Shown piece after piece: positions 42,754-51,773 of a stretch of DNA of 64,000 nt; position 1 is the first letter of the stretch; the number at the start of each line of letters is the position of its first letter. Below the pieces are notes generated by a model, which saw only the letters and a list, made by a program, of their open reading frames with translations, had not been told where the DNA came from and made no database searches. Both the position numbers and the translations under genes were made by a program. This DNA comes from JAAYLC01 sp035654795. Its GTDB lineage: Bacteria > Bacteroidota > Bacteroidia > Flavobacteriales > Flavobacteriaceae. Location of the stretch: positions 1-64,000 of the forward strand of contig DASRWC010000041.1 of NCBI GenBank assembly GCA_035654795.1, read 5' to 3'.

Positions 42754-42766
42754 AATTCCTGTTTTT

Positions 42767-43438
42767 TTATTTTTTCAACACTTCATCTATCATTCCATAT
42801 TCCTTGGCCTTATCGGCTTTCATCCAGTAATCTCTATCACTGTCTTCATAGACTCTTTCATAAGACTGACCGGTATGTTTCGCAATGATATTATAAAGTT
42901 CCTCTTTTAAGGATATTATTTCCCGTGCGGTTATTTCAATATCACTTGCTTGTCCCTGAGCACCTCCCAGCGGTTGGTGTATCATAACTCTTGCGTGCGG
43001 CAAAGCACTTCTTTTTCCCTTTTCTCCTGCACATAGCAAAATTGCAGCCATAGAAGCAGCCATTCCGGTACAGATGGTGGAAACTTTGGGCTCTATGAAT
43101 TGCATAGTATCATAAATTCCAAGTCCAGCATACACGCTTCCGCCGGGTGAGTTAATGTAAATTTGGATATCTCTAGACGCATCGGTGCTGGCAAGAAACA
43201 ATAATTGTGCCTGAATTATGTTGGCCACCTGATCGGAAACTGCGGTGCCAAGAAAGATGATTCGGTCCATCATTAAACGCGAAAAAACGTCCATAGCGAC
43301 GGCATTCATTTGTCTTTCTTCAATGATATTGGGAGTTAATCCCACAGGATACATACTACTGACAATCTTGTCATAATACATAGAATTAATCCCTTGATCT
43401 TTTATTGCGAAATTTTTAAATTCTTTAGTGAAATCCAT
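42767..43438 (-). CDS. clpP: ATP-dependent Clp protease proteolytic subunit
   Basis: Serine protease core of ClpXP. Catalytic triad Ser129 (CTGMAASMAA), His154 (MIHQPLGGAQGQ) and Asp203 (DSDRDYWM). 223 residues with an N-terminal propeptide-like stretch of about 20-25 residues, longer than in E. coli but normal for Bacteroidota. It precedes clpX by 13 bp and follows trigger factor on the same strand, the conserved tig-clpP-clpX order. Confidence 0.97.
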   Translation of the reverse strand: MDFTKEFKNFAIKDQGINSMYYDKIVSSMYPVGLTPNIIEERQMNAVAMDVFSRLMMDRIIFLGTAVSDQVANIIQAQLLFLASTDASRDIQIYINSPGGSVYAGLGIYDTMQFIEPKVSTICTGMAASMAAILLCAGEKGKRSALPHARVMIHQPLGGAQGQASDIEITAREIISLKEELYNIIAKHTGQSYERVYEDSDRDYWMKADKAKEYGMIDEVLKK

Positions 43439-43558
43439 AAAATTTATTCTTCCTTTATAAATGTTATTTGCAAAATTCTAAAAAATACCTTTTGGATAAA
43501 ACAAAAAGCGTCGAAAATAAATTATTCGACGCCTAAAGATACTTATATTTTCGCCGAA

Positions 43559-44893
43559 TTACCCATATACTTCTTCCACGAACTCGCGGTAATTGAGTTC
43601 TTTGGTTTTCAGCTTTGCATTTTCTTTGAAAAATTGGAGAAGCTTAGAGGTTTGAAGTTGTTCCGTTAGTCTCTCAACTTCTTCTCTATTTGCCAAAACT
43701 CTTGCTGCAATGGCGTCTAATTCCTCTTCTTCAGGATTTGTTTGTCCATATTGTGCCATTTGTGCTCTAAGCAGAGACTTGGCATACTCTTTCATTTCAT
43801 TAAAAGTGACATTGAGGTTATTCTCTGCACGTAGTTTTCCTTCGATTAGCTGATATCTAATTCCTTTTTCACTTTTCTCATATTCAGCTTTCGCTTCTTC
43901 TTCAGATAATCTTTTCTCTCCGGCGCGAGCAATCCATTTTTGAAGAAAGTCTTCAGGAAGTTCAAATTTGGTATTTGAAATCAACGATTCCACCACATCA
44001 TCAAGAAGTTTTTGATCACTATCTTGGTTGTATCGGGCCTCCATGCCTTCTTTTAATTTCTTTTTCATCTCTTCTTCAGAAGTAACTTCACCTTCTCCGA
44101 AAACTTTATCAAAAAACTCTTGGCTAAGATCAGCCAATTCCATCTCCACTATCTCCTGAACTTCAAAATCCACTACAATATCAAGCCCGTGAGCATCGTC
44201 GTGCTCAACACCCAAGTATCTTTGGTTCAAATGCTCATCTTCAAAAAGACCTAAAGTTTTTAATTCTATGATTTGCCCTTGAGTTGCTCCTAGTAGCGCT
44301 TTCTTTTGTTCTTCTCCATGAATCACACTCATTTCAAACACCGTCTCATGCTCAATTTTAGGTTCATCTTCATTTTCAGAAGCGTTCGTGAATTTCCCGG
44401 TGACGCGGTCATTTTCTCCAATCTCCGATTTTGAGATCATCTTTCCGTATTGCCTTCTGATTCGTTCTACTTGATCATCAAGCACTTTGTCATCTGCAAT
44501 AATTTTGTATTGCACCACTTCATTTGCTTTTAAATCAATTTCAAATTGAGGAGCAAGTCCAAGTTCAAATTCGAATTTGTAATTCTCATCATTCCAATTT
44601 ATCTCATCCTCGTTAACCGGCACGGGATATCCAAGAATATTCAGCTTCTCATCCGCTAAAAATTCTTGTATTGCATTTTGGATCAGCTTATTGACTTCCT
44701 CTACAAGCACAGCTCTTCCATATTGTTTCTTTACCATTCCCATGGGGACTTGTCCTTTTCTAAACCCTGGGATATTGGCTGTTTTTCTATAATTTTTAAG
44801 GATACCTTCTACCTTATCGGCGTAATCTTCTTTAGATATTTCAACAGTCAAGACAGCATTCAAGTCGTCTATTTCTCTTTTGGTAATATTCAT
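43559..44893 (-). CDS. tig: Trigger factor chaperone
   Basis: Ribosome-bound folding chaperone, 444 residues. The N-terminal ribosome-binding domain shows NIPGFRKGQVPMGMVKKQYG, the signature GFRxGxxP loop. A divergent, acidic middle domain corresponds to the FKBP-like PPIase, and the C-terminal helical arms follow. I begin at MNITKREIDDLNAV: a longer in-frame Met 18 codons upstream is ruled out because the promoter (44916-44947) lies inside that extension. It leads the tig-clpP-clpX cluster with a 120-bp gap before clpP. Confidence 0.95.
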   Translation of the reverse strand: MNITKREIDDLNAVLTVEISKEDYADKVEGILKNYRKTANIPGFRKGQVPMGMVKKQYGRAVLVEEVNKLIQNAIQEFLADEKLNILGYPVPVNEDEINWNDENYKFEFELGLAPQFEIDLKANEVVQYKIIADDKVLDDQVERIRRQYGKMISKSEIGENDRVTGKFTNASENEDEPKIEHETVFEMSVIHGEEQKKALLGATQGQIIELKTLGLFEDEHLNQRYLGVEHDDAHGLDIVVDFEVQEIVEMELADLSQEFFDKVFGEGEVTSEEEMKKKLKEGMEARYNQDSDQKLLDDVVESLISNTKFELPEDFLQKWIARAGEKRLSEEEAKAEYEKSEKGIRYQLIEGKLRAENNLNVTFNEMKEYAKSLLRAQMAQYGQTNPEEEELDAIAARVLANREEVERLTEQLQTSKLLQFFKENAKLKTKELNYREFVEEVYG

Positions 44894-44915
44894 TTTCTTT
44901 TGAGAATTAAGGGTG

Positions 44916-44947
44916 GCAAAAGTAGGGCTTTTTGTAGTAAAGCACAA
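44916..44947 (-). promoter_or_regulatory. Promoter of trigger factor
   Basis: On the minus strand TTG (44947-44945) is followed after 20 bp by TACTTTTGC (44924-44916). Both elements and the spacing match the Bacteroidota consensus. The position fixes the tig start at 44893 rather than at an upstream in-frame Met. Confidence 0.82.
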
Positions 44948-44982
44948 ACATTTAGCACATACTTATATTTTATCTGTAGAAG

Positions 44983-45324
44983 CTAATCTTCTTTAATTAC
45001 AGAGAATAAAACTGATTCAAAAATTGCGAGAAGCAGGGAGAACAGCATAGCAATCCAGACAGAAGAAACTGCGAAACCGGACACCACGTAGGGAACCATC
45101 ATTACGATAAAAGCATTTATAAAAAGAAGGAAGAGACCGAATGTCAGAATTGTTATAGGTAGGGTAAAAAGAATCAAGAGAGGTTTGACGATGAGCCTTA
45201 ACAATGCTAGAACGATGGCTACTAAAATTGCGACCCCATAGCTTTCTACTTCAACACCGGGCATGATTTTAGCCAGAACTACCACGGCAATAGCGGTTAA
45301 TAGAATTTTTACAATGCTTTTCAT
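44983..45324 (-). CDS. Phage-holin-family / DUF small membrane protein (4 TM)
   Basis: 113 residues with four hydrophobic segments (about residues 5-22, 28-46, 53-75 and 82-107) and almost no loops. The pattern VAILVAIVLALLRLIVKPLLILFTLPITILTFGLFLLFINAF matches the widespread 'phage holin family' / mycobacterial 4TM membrane proteins, here a core-genome copy with no phage context, so lysis is not implied. It stands upstream of tig on the same strand and may be co-transcribed only weakly given the tig promoter. Function unknown. Confidence 0.78.
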   Translation of the reverse strand: MKSIVKILLTAIAVVVLAKIMPGVEVESYGVAILVAIVLALLRLIVKPLLILFTLPITILTFGLFLLFINAFIVMMVPYVVSGFAVSSVWIAMLFSLLLAIFESVLFSVIKED

Positions 45325-45458
45325 AACTGTGATTTTGAGATTATCCTTTTTTGAGTTATTTCCTGCGTTTAAAAATAGAAAAAATACGCTATTTAGCTAA
45401 TGCCTTTTATGAGGTTTTGCGTCAACGTAATATTCGAAATTCATTGACTAAAGGCCAT

Positions 45459-45496
45459 AAAAAAAATCTCCGGAAAAGTAGGTCTCTCCGGAGATT
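45459..45496 (-). terminator. Terminator after the SGNH lipoprotein gene
   Basis: Minus-strand hairpin AATCTCCGGA / TCCGGAGATT (arms 45496-45487 and 45474-45465) with a 12-base loop and a run of eight T's. It stands 20 bp after the stop codon at 45516. Confidence 0.9.
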
Positions 45497-45515
45497 CTTC
45501 GCTTTATTTTATGGA

Positions 45516-47048
45516 TTAATTATTATGCAAAGTAATTGTAGGATAATCTCCCACATTTACCCTTGGAATGGTAGCCTCATAGGTATGATTTATGGCATCA
45601 ATAGCCAGGTTTGTTATGAATGCATATCCTCTTGGTGTAGGGTGCACCCCGTCTAATGAAAAAGTTCCACCTGTAACAAATTGGGCTGTTAACACTCCGC
45701 CATCATATGGTAAACCATCTGTAGCTACTCTTGTCATTGCCTGATTGACATCTACAAAAGCCAGACCTTTAGCTCCTGCTATGGCACGGATTGTTGCGTT
45801 ATAGGAAGCCGTGGCTATTCTCACTCTATCTTGTTCCTTTCTAGACAGCACCCATTTATCTGCCAGAGGAATGGTAACCCCAACGATTCCCATTGGATTT
45901 CCCGGATCGGGAGTAGAGCCTAAGATGGATGAAGCAGGAAGAACGATAAGATCATCGCTATTAACCTGTCTTAATTGACCGAGCAATCCTGCAGTTTGTT
46001 GTGGCAAATTGAATGGAGGCCCCATAAGCATCTGCGTCAGATTTGTCAAGTCATCATCAGTCATGATCGGGAAGTTTTGTCCCGCTTCAAAGTTAATTTT
46101 TCTCAAAGCCGCTTCCTGTTGAGTAATTACGGATGCTGCAGCAAGAGCCGGTAAAATTTGATTGTTATAAACAGCAAATTGTGCATTCAACTGCGCAGCA
46201 GTTCCGGCATCTAAGGGAATAACTTTTGTAGGTACTGTTGTAAAATAAGGAACAGATGTAACTTCAGGGAGATTAAACAACACTCCTTTTGCTCCGGATC
46301 CTACCAAGGCATCCACTTGTTGTGAATAAACGGCTGCAAAAACGTTTGGATCTGTGATGTCATTAGATCCGTATGAAGACGGATTCATATTCCCTGTTTG
46401 ATCCACTCCCACCCCTCCGGATGTTGCATAAGAAAGAATATCATTATTTCCAATCCACAGACTGAAGAAGGTAGGCTGTTGTGCAGAAGCATCTCCTATG
46501 ACTGTTGCATTATCTGAGCTTGCGAATCGTGCAAAATATGGATTTGCCATTCCTGCTGCAATTCCTGCAGGATTTCCATATCCGGGAGCAACTAAATGAA
46601 AACTTTTAGCCCCGGGCACTCCCATATTCTGAAAAGTTCCGGATAGTTTTTGAGCGGCATCTGTTGAGGGTGTACCTTGCAGCCTCACCGGTCCGGGGTT
46701 TCCATTGGCTCCAACTTCAAGAATTAACCTATTCTCAAGAATTTGCGTTCCGCCTAATAGCATTCCACCCATATTGTCATTCATTAGAGGTTGTGTAAAT
46801 TCTCCGCCTCCCACGAAAGCAAATTTCTCAGCCATCAGGTTTGGATAACTATATTTTTGTCCTGTAATGAAAAGCGCACCATCAGAATATCCGGCTGTTA
46901 GGGAATTACCTACTGCAACGTATCGGGAGAAGTCTGCATTTCCGCTGCTATAAAAACCGGGATCATTTACTGAGTTTTCGAATTCGGGCTCGCAGCTTAC
47001 TAAACCTACAGCCAGAATTGCACAAGTATATTTGAATATATTTTTCAT
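45516..47048 (-). CDS. SGNH/GDSL-type hydrolase lipoprotein
   Basis: 510 residues. Signal peptide with lipobox LVSC (C19). The nucleophile block is VAVGNSLTAGYSDG, with Ser49 in the GxS context (GNS in place of GDS), and the Asp-His dyad is in SLDGVHPTPRGYAF near the C-terminus; FSLWIGNNDILSYA supplies the Asn block. Family members are esterases or lipases acting on acyl or acetyl groups, here tethered to a membrane and exported. A FadL-type porin gene ends 18 bp upstream on the same strand, suggesting joint handling of lipids or hydrophobic compounds. Confidence 0.88.
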   Translation of the reverse strand: MKNIFKYTCAILAVGLVSCEPEFENSVNDPGFYSSGNADFSRYVAVGNSLTAGYSDGALFITGQKYSYPNLMAEKFAFVGGGEFTQPLMNDNMGGMLLGGTQILENRLILEVGANGNPGPVRLQGTPSTDAAQKLSGTFQNMGVPGAKSFHLVAPGYGNPAGIAAGMANPYFARFASSDNATVIGDASAQQPTFFSLWIGNNDILSYATSGGVGVDQTGNMNPSSYGSNDITDPNVFAAVYSQQVDALVGSGAKGVLFNLPEVTSVPYFTTVPTKVIPLDAGTAAQLNAQFAVYNNQILPALAAASVITQQEAALRKINFEAGQNFPIMTDDDLTNLTQMLMGPPFNLPQQTAGLLGQLRQVNSDDLIVLPASSILGSTPDPGNPMGIVGVTIPLADKWVLSRKEQDRVRIATASYNATIRAIAGAKGLAFVDVNQAMTRVATDGLPYDGGVLTAQFVTGGTFSLDGVHPTPRGYAFITNLAIDAINHTYEATIPRVNVGDYPTITLHNN

Positions 47049-47066
47049 TTTAATTCTGTTTAAAAA

Positions 47067-48314
47067 TTAGAGTTTGTAAGTCAATCCGATTGCCGGAATA
47101 AAGCCATTTGTTTTATAAGTTCCTCTAAAGGGCACTGCATTTCCATCTTCAAAATAATAATCGTAAGATTCATTAACTTCTTTAAAATGTGAATACAAGA
47201 AGGCCGCATCAATTTGGAAATGTTCTCCAATATTTACACTAAGTCCGGCTGTAAAGTTATTGCTGTCATTTCGCGGAGTTTCGGGAGCAAAATATCCCGG
47301 TCTTACAGGAGTCTCATCAAAATAATACCCGGCACGGAAGGTGAACATTTCTGTTGCATCATATTGAATTCCTACACGATAAATGGAAGAGTTCTTATAA
47401 TTTCTTGCATTTCTAGAGTCGGGAATGGCCGGATTGGCAAACTCGATATCCAAGGACTTATATACATTCCAGAAACTGCGATTAAAATCAAAAGCAAAAG
47501 TCCATTTGTCATAGTCATATGAAACACCTAGAGAAAGTTCGGCGGGCATTGGAAGTCCTGCTTTAATGTCAGAATCTGCAAAAGGCGTTAGAGAAGAATT
47601 CGGAATATTGTGAAATTTAGCTGTTCCATCTTCCGCTTCCAATAGAATCTCTGAACGATATGTTACCCCGAAGTGCAGATCTTCTGTAAAATTGATCATT
47701 GTACTGGCTACCCAACCCCAATTGCTTACACCTGAAGCGTCAACCTCTACTGTGGAGCGATTTCCTTCAAGATCAGCTAATGTTCTGTTAAGGCTTCTTT
47801 CAAAATTTACTGATCCGATAGCATAGATAGGTCCACCTCCCACACTGATCATTTCATTAATTTTAAATGCAACTGTAGGCTGAATGTAGATGGCCTGAAG
47901 TGCAATAGAGTTTACAAGGTGAGATCCGGCCCATTCTTCCGGATATTTTACAGTACTTCCGTATGGTGTATAAACTCCAAGCCCCACGGTCAACCAGTCA
48001 TTTGCTTGATAGGAAGCATACAGATAAAGTGGAGTTCCCATTGGACTGTCTGAATTTACGGAAGCTCCGGTTTCAGCATTTTGAAATGCAATATTGGAGA
48101 ACACCCCACTGACTCCGGCAGAAACGTTTAGTTTATTATCCAGATAAGACAATCCGGCGGGATTGAAAAAGACAGATTCACTGCTATTTACAACAGCTAC
48201 TCCGGTGTGTCCCATCGCAAGAGCTTTTTGCCCTTGGAGACTCACCCGATATCCTCCGCCATAGGATAGCGCTGCTGTTAGAGCGAGTGCGGAAAAGAGT
48301 AAGACTTTTTTCAT
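47067..48314 (-). CDS. OmpP1/FadL family outer-membrane transporter
   Basis: About 415 residues from the Met of MKKVLLFSAL (an upstream Met adds seven). The signal peptide is followed by the FadL N-terminal hatch pattern YRVSLQGQKALAMGHTGVA and ESVFFNPAGLSYL, with the conserved NPA. The rest alternates beta strands and ends in the aromatic IPAIGLTYKL, the C-terminal strand signature of outer-membrane barrels. It transports hydrophobic compounds such as fatty acids across the outer membrane. The SGNH lipoprotein gene follows 18 bp later and may supply or process the ligand. A palindrome at 48360-48375 precedes the start. Confidence 0.93.
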   Translation of the reverse strand: MKKVLLFSALALTAALSYGGGYRVSLQGQKALAMGHTGVAVVNSSESVFFNPAGLSYLDNKLNVSAGVSGVFSNIAFQNAETGASVNSDSPMGTPLYLYASYQANDWLTVGLGVYTPYGSTVKYPEEWAGSHLVNSIALQAIYIQPTVAFKINEMISVGGGPIYAIGSVNFERSLNRTLADLEGNRSTVEVDASGVSNWGWVASTMINFTEDLHFGVTYRSEILLEAEDGTAKFHNIPNSSLTPFADSDIKAGLPMPAELSLGVSYDYDKWTFAFDFNRSFWNVYKSLDIEFANPAIPDSRNARNYKNSSIYRVGIQYDATEMFTFRAGYYFDETPVRPGYFAPETPRNDSNNFTAGLSVNIGEHFQIDAAFLYSHFKEVNESYDYYFEDGNAVPFRGTYKTNGFIPAIGLTYKL

Positions 48315-48359
48315 AAAAATAAAAATTAGGTTCAAAAATTTGTTTAGGCTGTGCTTTAT

Positions 48360-48375
48360 CTTATGCGTGCATAAG
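48360..48375. promoter_or_regulatory. Palindrome upstream of the FadL-type gene
   Basis: CTTATGCGTGCATAAG is a perfect dyad with 7-bp arms and a two-base centre, 45 bp upstream of the OmpP1/FadL start. It could be an operator or an mRNA leader hairpin. No factor is assigned. Confidence 0.4.
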
Positions 48376-48475
48376 AAAAGTCTTTACAATTATATGAAAA
48401 AATAGCTTACTCTCTTAATTTAGCCTGATGAAATAAAGAATATTTTACTAGAAGTTTCTAAAAGATTAATTACTT

Positions 48476-49252
48476 CTATTCCTTGAAAAATTTCATGGAT
48501 AAATTGTAGAACATTTCGGGATTTTCAGCGTGCAGCCAATGTCCGGCTTCCCTCACCGTTTCAATTTTCACATCAGGGAAATGTTTTTCGATAAGGCTTT
48601 TGTCTTCATCTTTTATGTAGCCGCTTTTATCTCCACGCAAGAACAAGGTGGCACCGTTATAAACCGCATCTGGAGGTAAGGCTTCTCCAATAGCTTCCAT
48701 CTTCTCTGATAAAATGGGAAGGTTCATTCTCCATCCAAATTCCGTCCTTGTTTTTCGAAACAAATTTTTCAACAGAAACAGCCGCACTCCCTCATCCTCA
48801 AGATATTTGGAAAGGATATCATCAGCTTCGGTGCGCGAACCTATTTCAGACAGGTCTATTTTTTCCAAAGCATTCAGAATATCGTGATGATGTGGAGGGT
48901 ATTCTTTGGGTCCGATATCGGCAATGAGGAGTTTTTTCACTTTTTCGGGATATTGCGTAGCAAAAAGCATTGCTACTTTCCCCCCCATAGAGTGTCCAAT
49001 TAGAAATATTTTCTTGAGACTGTGTGCGCCGCAATAATTTTTCAGATCCTGTACCATGATTTCATAAGAAAATTTCTCACTATGAAAACTTCGTCCATGA
49101 TTTCTCAGATCTATAAGATGCACTTCAAAACCTTCTTCTGCATATTGCATTCCCAAAGATTTCCAGTTATCGCTCATACCCAAAAAACCATGTAGAATAA
49201 CTAAGGGCATTCCTTCCCCGAGAACTTGAGAATGTAAAGTATTATCTTTCAT
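48476..49252 (-). CDS. Alpha/beta fold hydrolase (YbfF-like esterase)
   Basis: 258 residues from the ATG of MKDNTLHSQV; a GTG two codons earlier is possible. It is cytoplasmic, with no signal peptide. The oxyanion HGF at LHGFLGMSDNW, the nucleophile elbow GHSMGG with Ser88, and a C-terminal His in REAGHWLHAENPE mark the catalytic triad; the Asp is in RGDKSGYI-type loop. The closest description is a YbfF-type acyl-CoA esterase, but haloalkane dehalogenase-like members share the pattern. It lies 16 bp after pdxJ on the same strand. Confidence 0.85.
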   Translation of the reverse strand: MKDNTLHSQVLGEGMPLVILHGFLGMSDNWKSLGMQYAEEGFEVHLIDLRNHGRSFHSEKFSYEIMVQDLKNYCGAHSLKKIFLIGHSMGGKVAMLFATQYPEKVKKLLIADIGPKEYPPHHHDILNALEKIDLSEIGSRTEADDILSKYLEDEGVRLFLLKNLFRKTRTEFGWRMNLPILSEKMEAIGEALPPDAVYNGATLFLRGDKSGYIKDEDKSLIEKHFPDVKIETVREAGHWLHAENPEMFYNLSMKFFKE

Positions 49253-49268
49253 TTCCACTTCTTTTAAC

Positions 49269-49982
49269 CTATGCTAATTTATCCAAATATTGCGCAATAA
49301 CCTTTTCCAATCCTTGATATAAAGACTCACTAATAAGTGCATGCCCTATACTTACTTCCAATAAATGCGGTACTTGTTGTTTAAAAAACCGGATATTGTC
49401 TAATGATAAATCATGTCCGGCATTCACCCCTATCCCAAAGGAATGTGCAAGACGCGCACAATCGGCATAAGCTTTTACCCCGTCAAGATTTCCTGCGGCA
49501 TATTGTATGGCATATTCTTCAGTATATAGCTCGACACGATCGGCTTCTGTTTCTACAGCTCCTTCAATCATTTTCAAATCCGGATCTACAAAAATGGAAG
49601 TGCGGATTCCATTTCTCTTAAATTCCTGAATCACTTCTTTTAAAAAATCCTTGTGCTTGACCGTATTCCATCCGGCGTTGGAAGTTAGTGCATCTTCCGC
49701 ATCAGGAACCAGTGTTACCTGTGTAGGTTTCACTTCCAAAACCAAGTCAACAAATCTCGGGATCGGATTTCCTTCGATGTTGTATTCTGTTTTGACAATA
49801 GGTATCAGATCATACACATCCCGGTATTTTATGTGTCTTTCATCAGGCCGAGGATGTATCGTTATACCTTGAGCTCCAAATTTTTGTACATCTTCAGCTA
49901 CTTTTAACAGGTTGGGAACGTTTCCTCCGCGAGAATTTCTTAAAGTTGCGATTTTGTTTATATTAACGCTTAATTGGGTCAT
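49269..49982 (-). CDS. pdxJ: Pyridoxine 5'-phosphate synthase
   Basis: Final condensation enzyme of the DXP-dependent vitamin B6 pathway, joining 3-amino-2-oxopropyl phosphate with DXP to make pyridoxine 5'-phosphate. TIM barrel of 237 residues with SVNINKIATLRNSRG, the PRPDERHIKYRDVYDL substrate loop, QVTLVPDAEDALTSNAGW and GIGVNAGHDL motifs. It diverges from the CBS-nadK cluster, the conserved Bacteroidota arrangement, and leads the pair with the alpha/beta hydrolase. Confidence 0.95.
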   Translation of the reverse strand: MTQLSVNINKIATLRNSRGGNVPNLLKVAEDVQKFGAQGITIHPRPDERHIKYRDVYDLIPIVKTEYNIEGNPIPRFVDLVLEVKPTQVTLVPDAEDALTSNAGWNTVKHKDFLKEVIQEFKRNGIRTSIFVDPDLKMIEGAVETEADRVELYTEEYAIQYAAGNLDGVKAYADCARLAHSFGIGVNAGHDLSLDNIRFFKQQVPHLLEVSIGHALISESLYQGLEKVIAQYLDKLA

Positions 49983-50100
49983 GATAATAGTTTAAGAATC
50001 GATTTTAATTTTAACTCCATTCCAAAAATTAAAGTATTTACAAAAGTACAAACCATTTCGCGCTAAGACTTCATTATTTGTTAATTTGCGTTCAAAAGCT

Positions 50101-50760
50101 ATGACTATGAATATTCACCATTACATCTTAAACGATTTTGATCCTTTGGATGTATCTGTTTCCGTGAGAGAAGCCAGGGAATTGGCGCGACAGTTTACTT
50201 ATACTCACATTCCCGTTTCAAAAGAAGGTCAATTTATTGGTTGCATGTCTGAGACTGATGCCGGCTGCTTTGAAGGAGATCGGATTCTCGAAGATTTCTC
50301 TTATGCCATAGAGCCTATTTTTGTGAGTTTGGAGACGAATTGGCTGGATGTTTTAGAAGCTTTTGCAGTTCAGGACAGTAACATAATGCCTGTCATGGAT
50401 GAAAGCCGGTATTTGGGATATTATGAACTTAGCGATATTATCGAGATTTTTAATAACACTCCTTTTCTTTCAGAGCCGGGAGGAATCATAGTTATAGAAA
50501 AAGGTTTGCATGACTATTCTTTCAGTGAGATTTCGCAAATTGTTGAATCCAATAATGCGCATCTCTATGGAATAATTGTTTCTGAGATTAAAGATGATAT
50601 GGTGGAGGTTACTTTAAAAATAGGGCAGCAGAATATTAACAACGTAGTTCAGACTTTGCGCCGCTACAATTATACTATTTTGAGCCAGCACGATGAGGAT
50701 AAAATGGCAGAGGATTTAAAGCAACGGTCGAAGTATCTTGATAAATATCTCAATATTTAG
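50101..50760 (+). CDS. CBS-domain protein
   Basis: 219 residues from the ATG of MTMNIHHYIL; upstream TTG and a later ATG (MNIHHY) are alternatives. An N-terminal pair of CBS motifs (about residues 5-115: FTYTHIPVSKEGQFIGCMSETD and DSNIMPVMDESRYLGYYELSDI) normally binds adenine nucleotides. The C-terminal part (GGIIVIEKGLHDYSFSEISQIVESNN to VEVTLKIGQQNINNVVQTLRRY) has an ACT-like sequence pattern. The stop codon is 4 bp before the nadK start, so an adenylate-sensing role linked to NAD(P) metabolism is a reasonable inference. Confidence 0.82.
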   Translation: MTMNIHHYILNDFDPLDVSVSVREARELARQFTYTHIPVSKEGQFIGCMSETDAGCFEGDRILEDFSYAIEPIFVSLETNWLDVLEAFAVQDSNIMPVMDESRYLGYYELSDIIEIFNNTPFLSEPGGIIVIEKGLHDYSFSEISQIVESNNAHLYGIIVSEIKDDMVEVTLKIGQQNINNVVQTLRRYNYTILSQHDEDKMAEDLKQRSKYLDKYLNI

Positions 50761-50764
50761 ACCT

Positions 50765-51649
50765 ATGAAAGTCGCCATTTACGGACAGTTTTACCACCAG
50801 CATACAGAACGATATCTGCACATTCTTCTGGAAGCTCTTCAGAAAAAAGGAGCAAGAGTTTTCATCGAGAAAGAGTTTATGCAGCTACTGTCTCAGAAAC
50901 CGGAAGTTCCTCCACTGATTTTTTCCTGTGAGACTTTTGAAAAAGTAGATGACGATTTTCATTTATTTTTTAGTATCGGAGGAGATGGAACTATTTTAAA
51001 AGCAGTTGCTTTTGTAAAAGATTTGAACATTCCCATTGTGGGAATCAACTTAGGCCGATTAGGATTTTTGGCTACCATTCAAAAGGAAGATATTCATACG
51101 ATGCTCGCAAAAATCCTCGAAGGAGAATATACTATTTCTGAGCGAACCTTACTCACTACAGCCCTTGAACCTTTTTCAGACGCATTTGGTTCGCTAAATT
51201 TCGCTTTAAATGAAGTGGCTGTTAATAGAAGGAATACAAGCTCTATGATTCAGGTAGAGACGTGGATCAATGATAACTACCTTACCTCCTATTGGTCTGA
51301 CGGGTTAATAATTGCTACTCCCACCGGCTCCACCGGGTATTCGTTGAGTTGCGGAGGCCCCATTATAGAACCCAGTGCCAAAAACATTCTTCTTACTCCC
51401 ATTGCACCACATAATTTGAGTGCGCGCCCTTTGGTAGTGCCTGATTCGGTTGTGTTGGGTGTCAAGGTCACCGGCAGAGAAGACAGCTATTTACTTTCTT
51501 TAGATTCAAGAACCATTACGGTAGCCAATGAAACGAAGGTTTTTATAAAGAAAGCCCCTTTTAGAATTAAACTCTTACAACTCCATGAAGACGGCTTTAT
51601 CCAGACCCTCAGAAAGAAGTTATTTTGGGGAGAAGATAAAAGGAATTAG
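50765..51649 (+). CDS. nadK: NAD kinase
   Basis: Phosphorylates NAD+ to NADP+, the only route to NADP(H). 294 residues from the ATG of MKVAIYGQFY, a start that follows the CBS stop by 4 bp; longer readings overlap the CBS gene. The nucleotide loop GGDGTILK (D74) and GINLGRLGFLA, the NEVAVNR helix, and the SDGLIIATPTGSTGYSLSCGGPI block are intact. Length and motifs are standard. Confidence 0.96.
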   Translation: MKVAIYGQFYHQHTERYLHILLEALQKKGARVFIEKEFMQLLSQKPEVPPLIFSCETFEKVDDDFHLFFSIGGDGTILKAVAFVKDLNIPIVGINLGRLGFLATIQKEDIHTMLAKILEGEYTISERTLLTTALEPFSDAFGSLNFALNEVAVNRRNTSSMIQVETWINDNYLTSYWSDGLIIATPTGSTGYSLSCGGPIIEPSAKNILLTPIAPHNLSARPLVVPDSVVLGVKVTGREDSYLLSLDSRTITVANETKVFIKKAPFRIKLLQLHEDGFIQTLRKKLFWGEDKRN

Positions 51650-51747
51650 CAACTTCATTTACAAATTTTAGGATTTGAACAATATTCAGCAGGGAATCTT
51701 GTTAAACAACAAAGCTTGAACATATCACAATCGAGCGAAGTTATTTT

Positions 51748-51756
51748 TATATTTGC
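51748..51756 (+). promoter_or_regulatory. -7 element upstream of the DUF6089-uppS-bamA cluster
   Basis: TATATTTGC matches TAnnTTTGC and ends 17 bp before the DUF6089 start. The 124-bp gap after nadK supports a separate promoter for the outer-membrane assembly operon. No -33 match is evident. Confidence 0.5.
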
Positions 51757-51773
51757 AAACTTTTTAAATAAGT

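Noticed and set aside
44894..44947. 18 extra N-terminal codons of trigger factor
   Set aside because: A promoter with both elements lies inside them and the family starts at MNITKRE.
44983..45324. Prophage lysis module suggested by the 'phage holin family' protein
   Set aside because: No phage genes surround it; this small four-helix family is common in core genomes.
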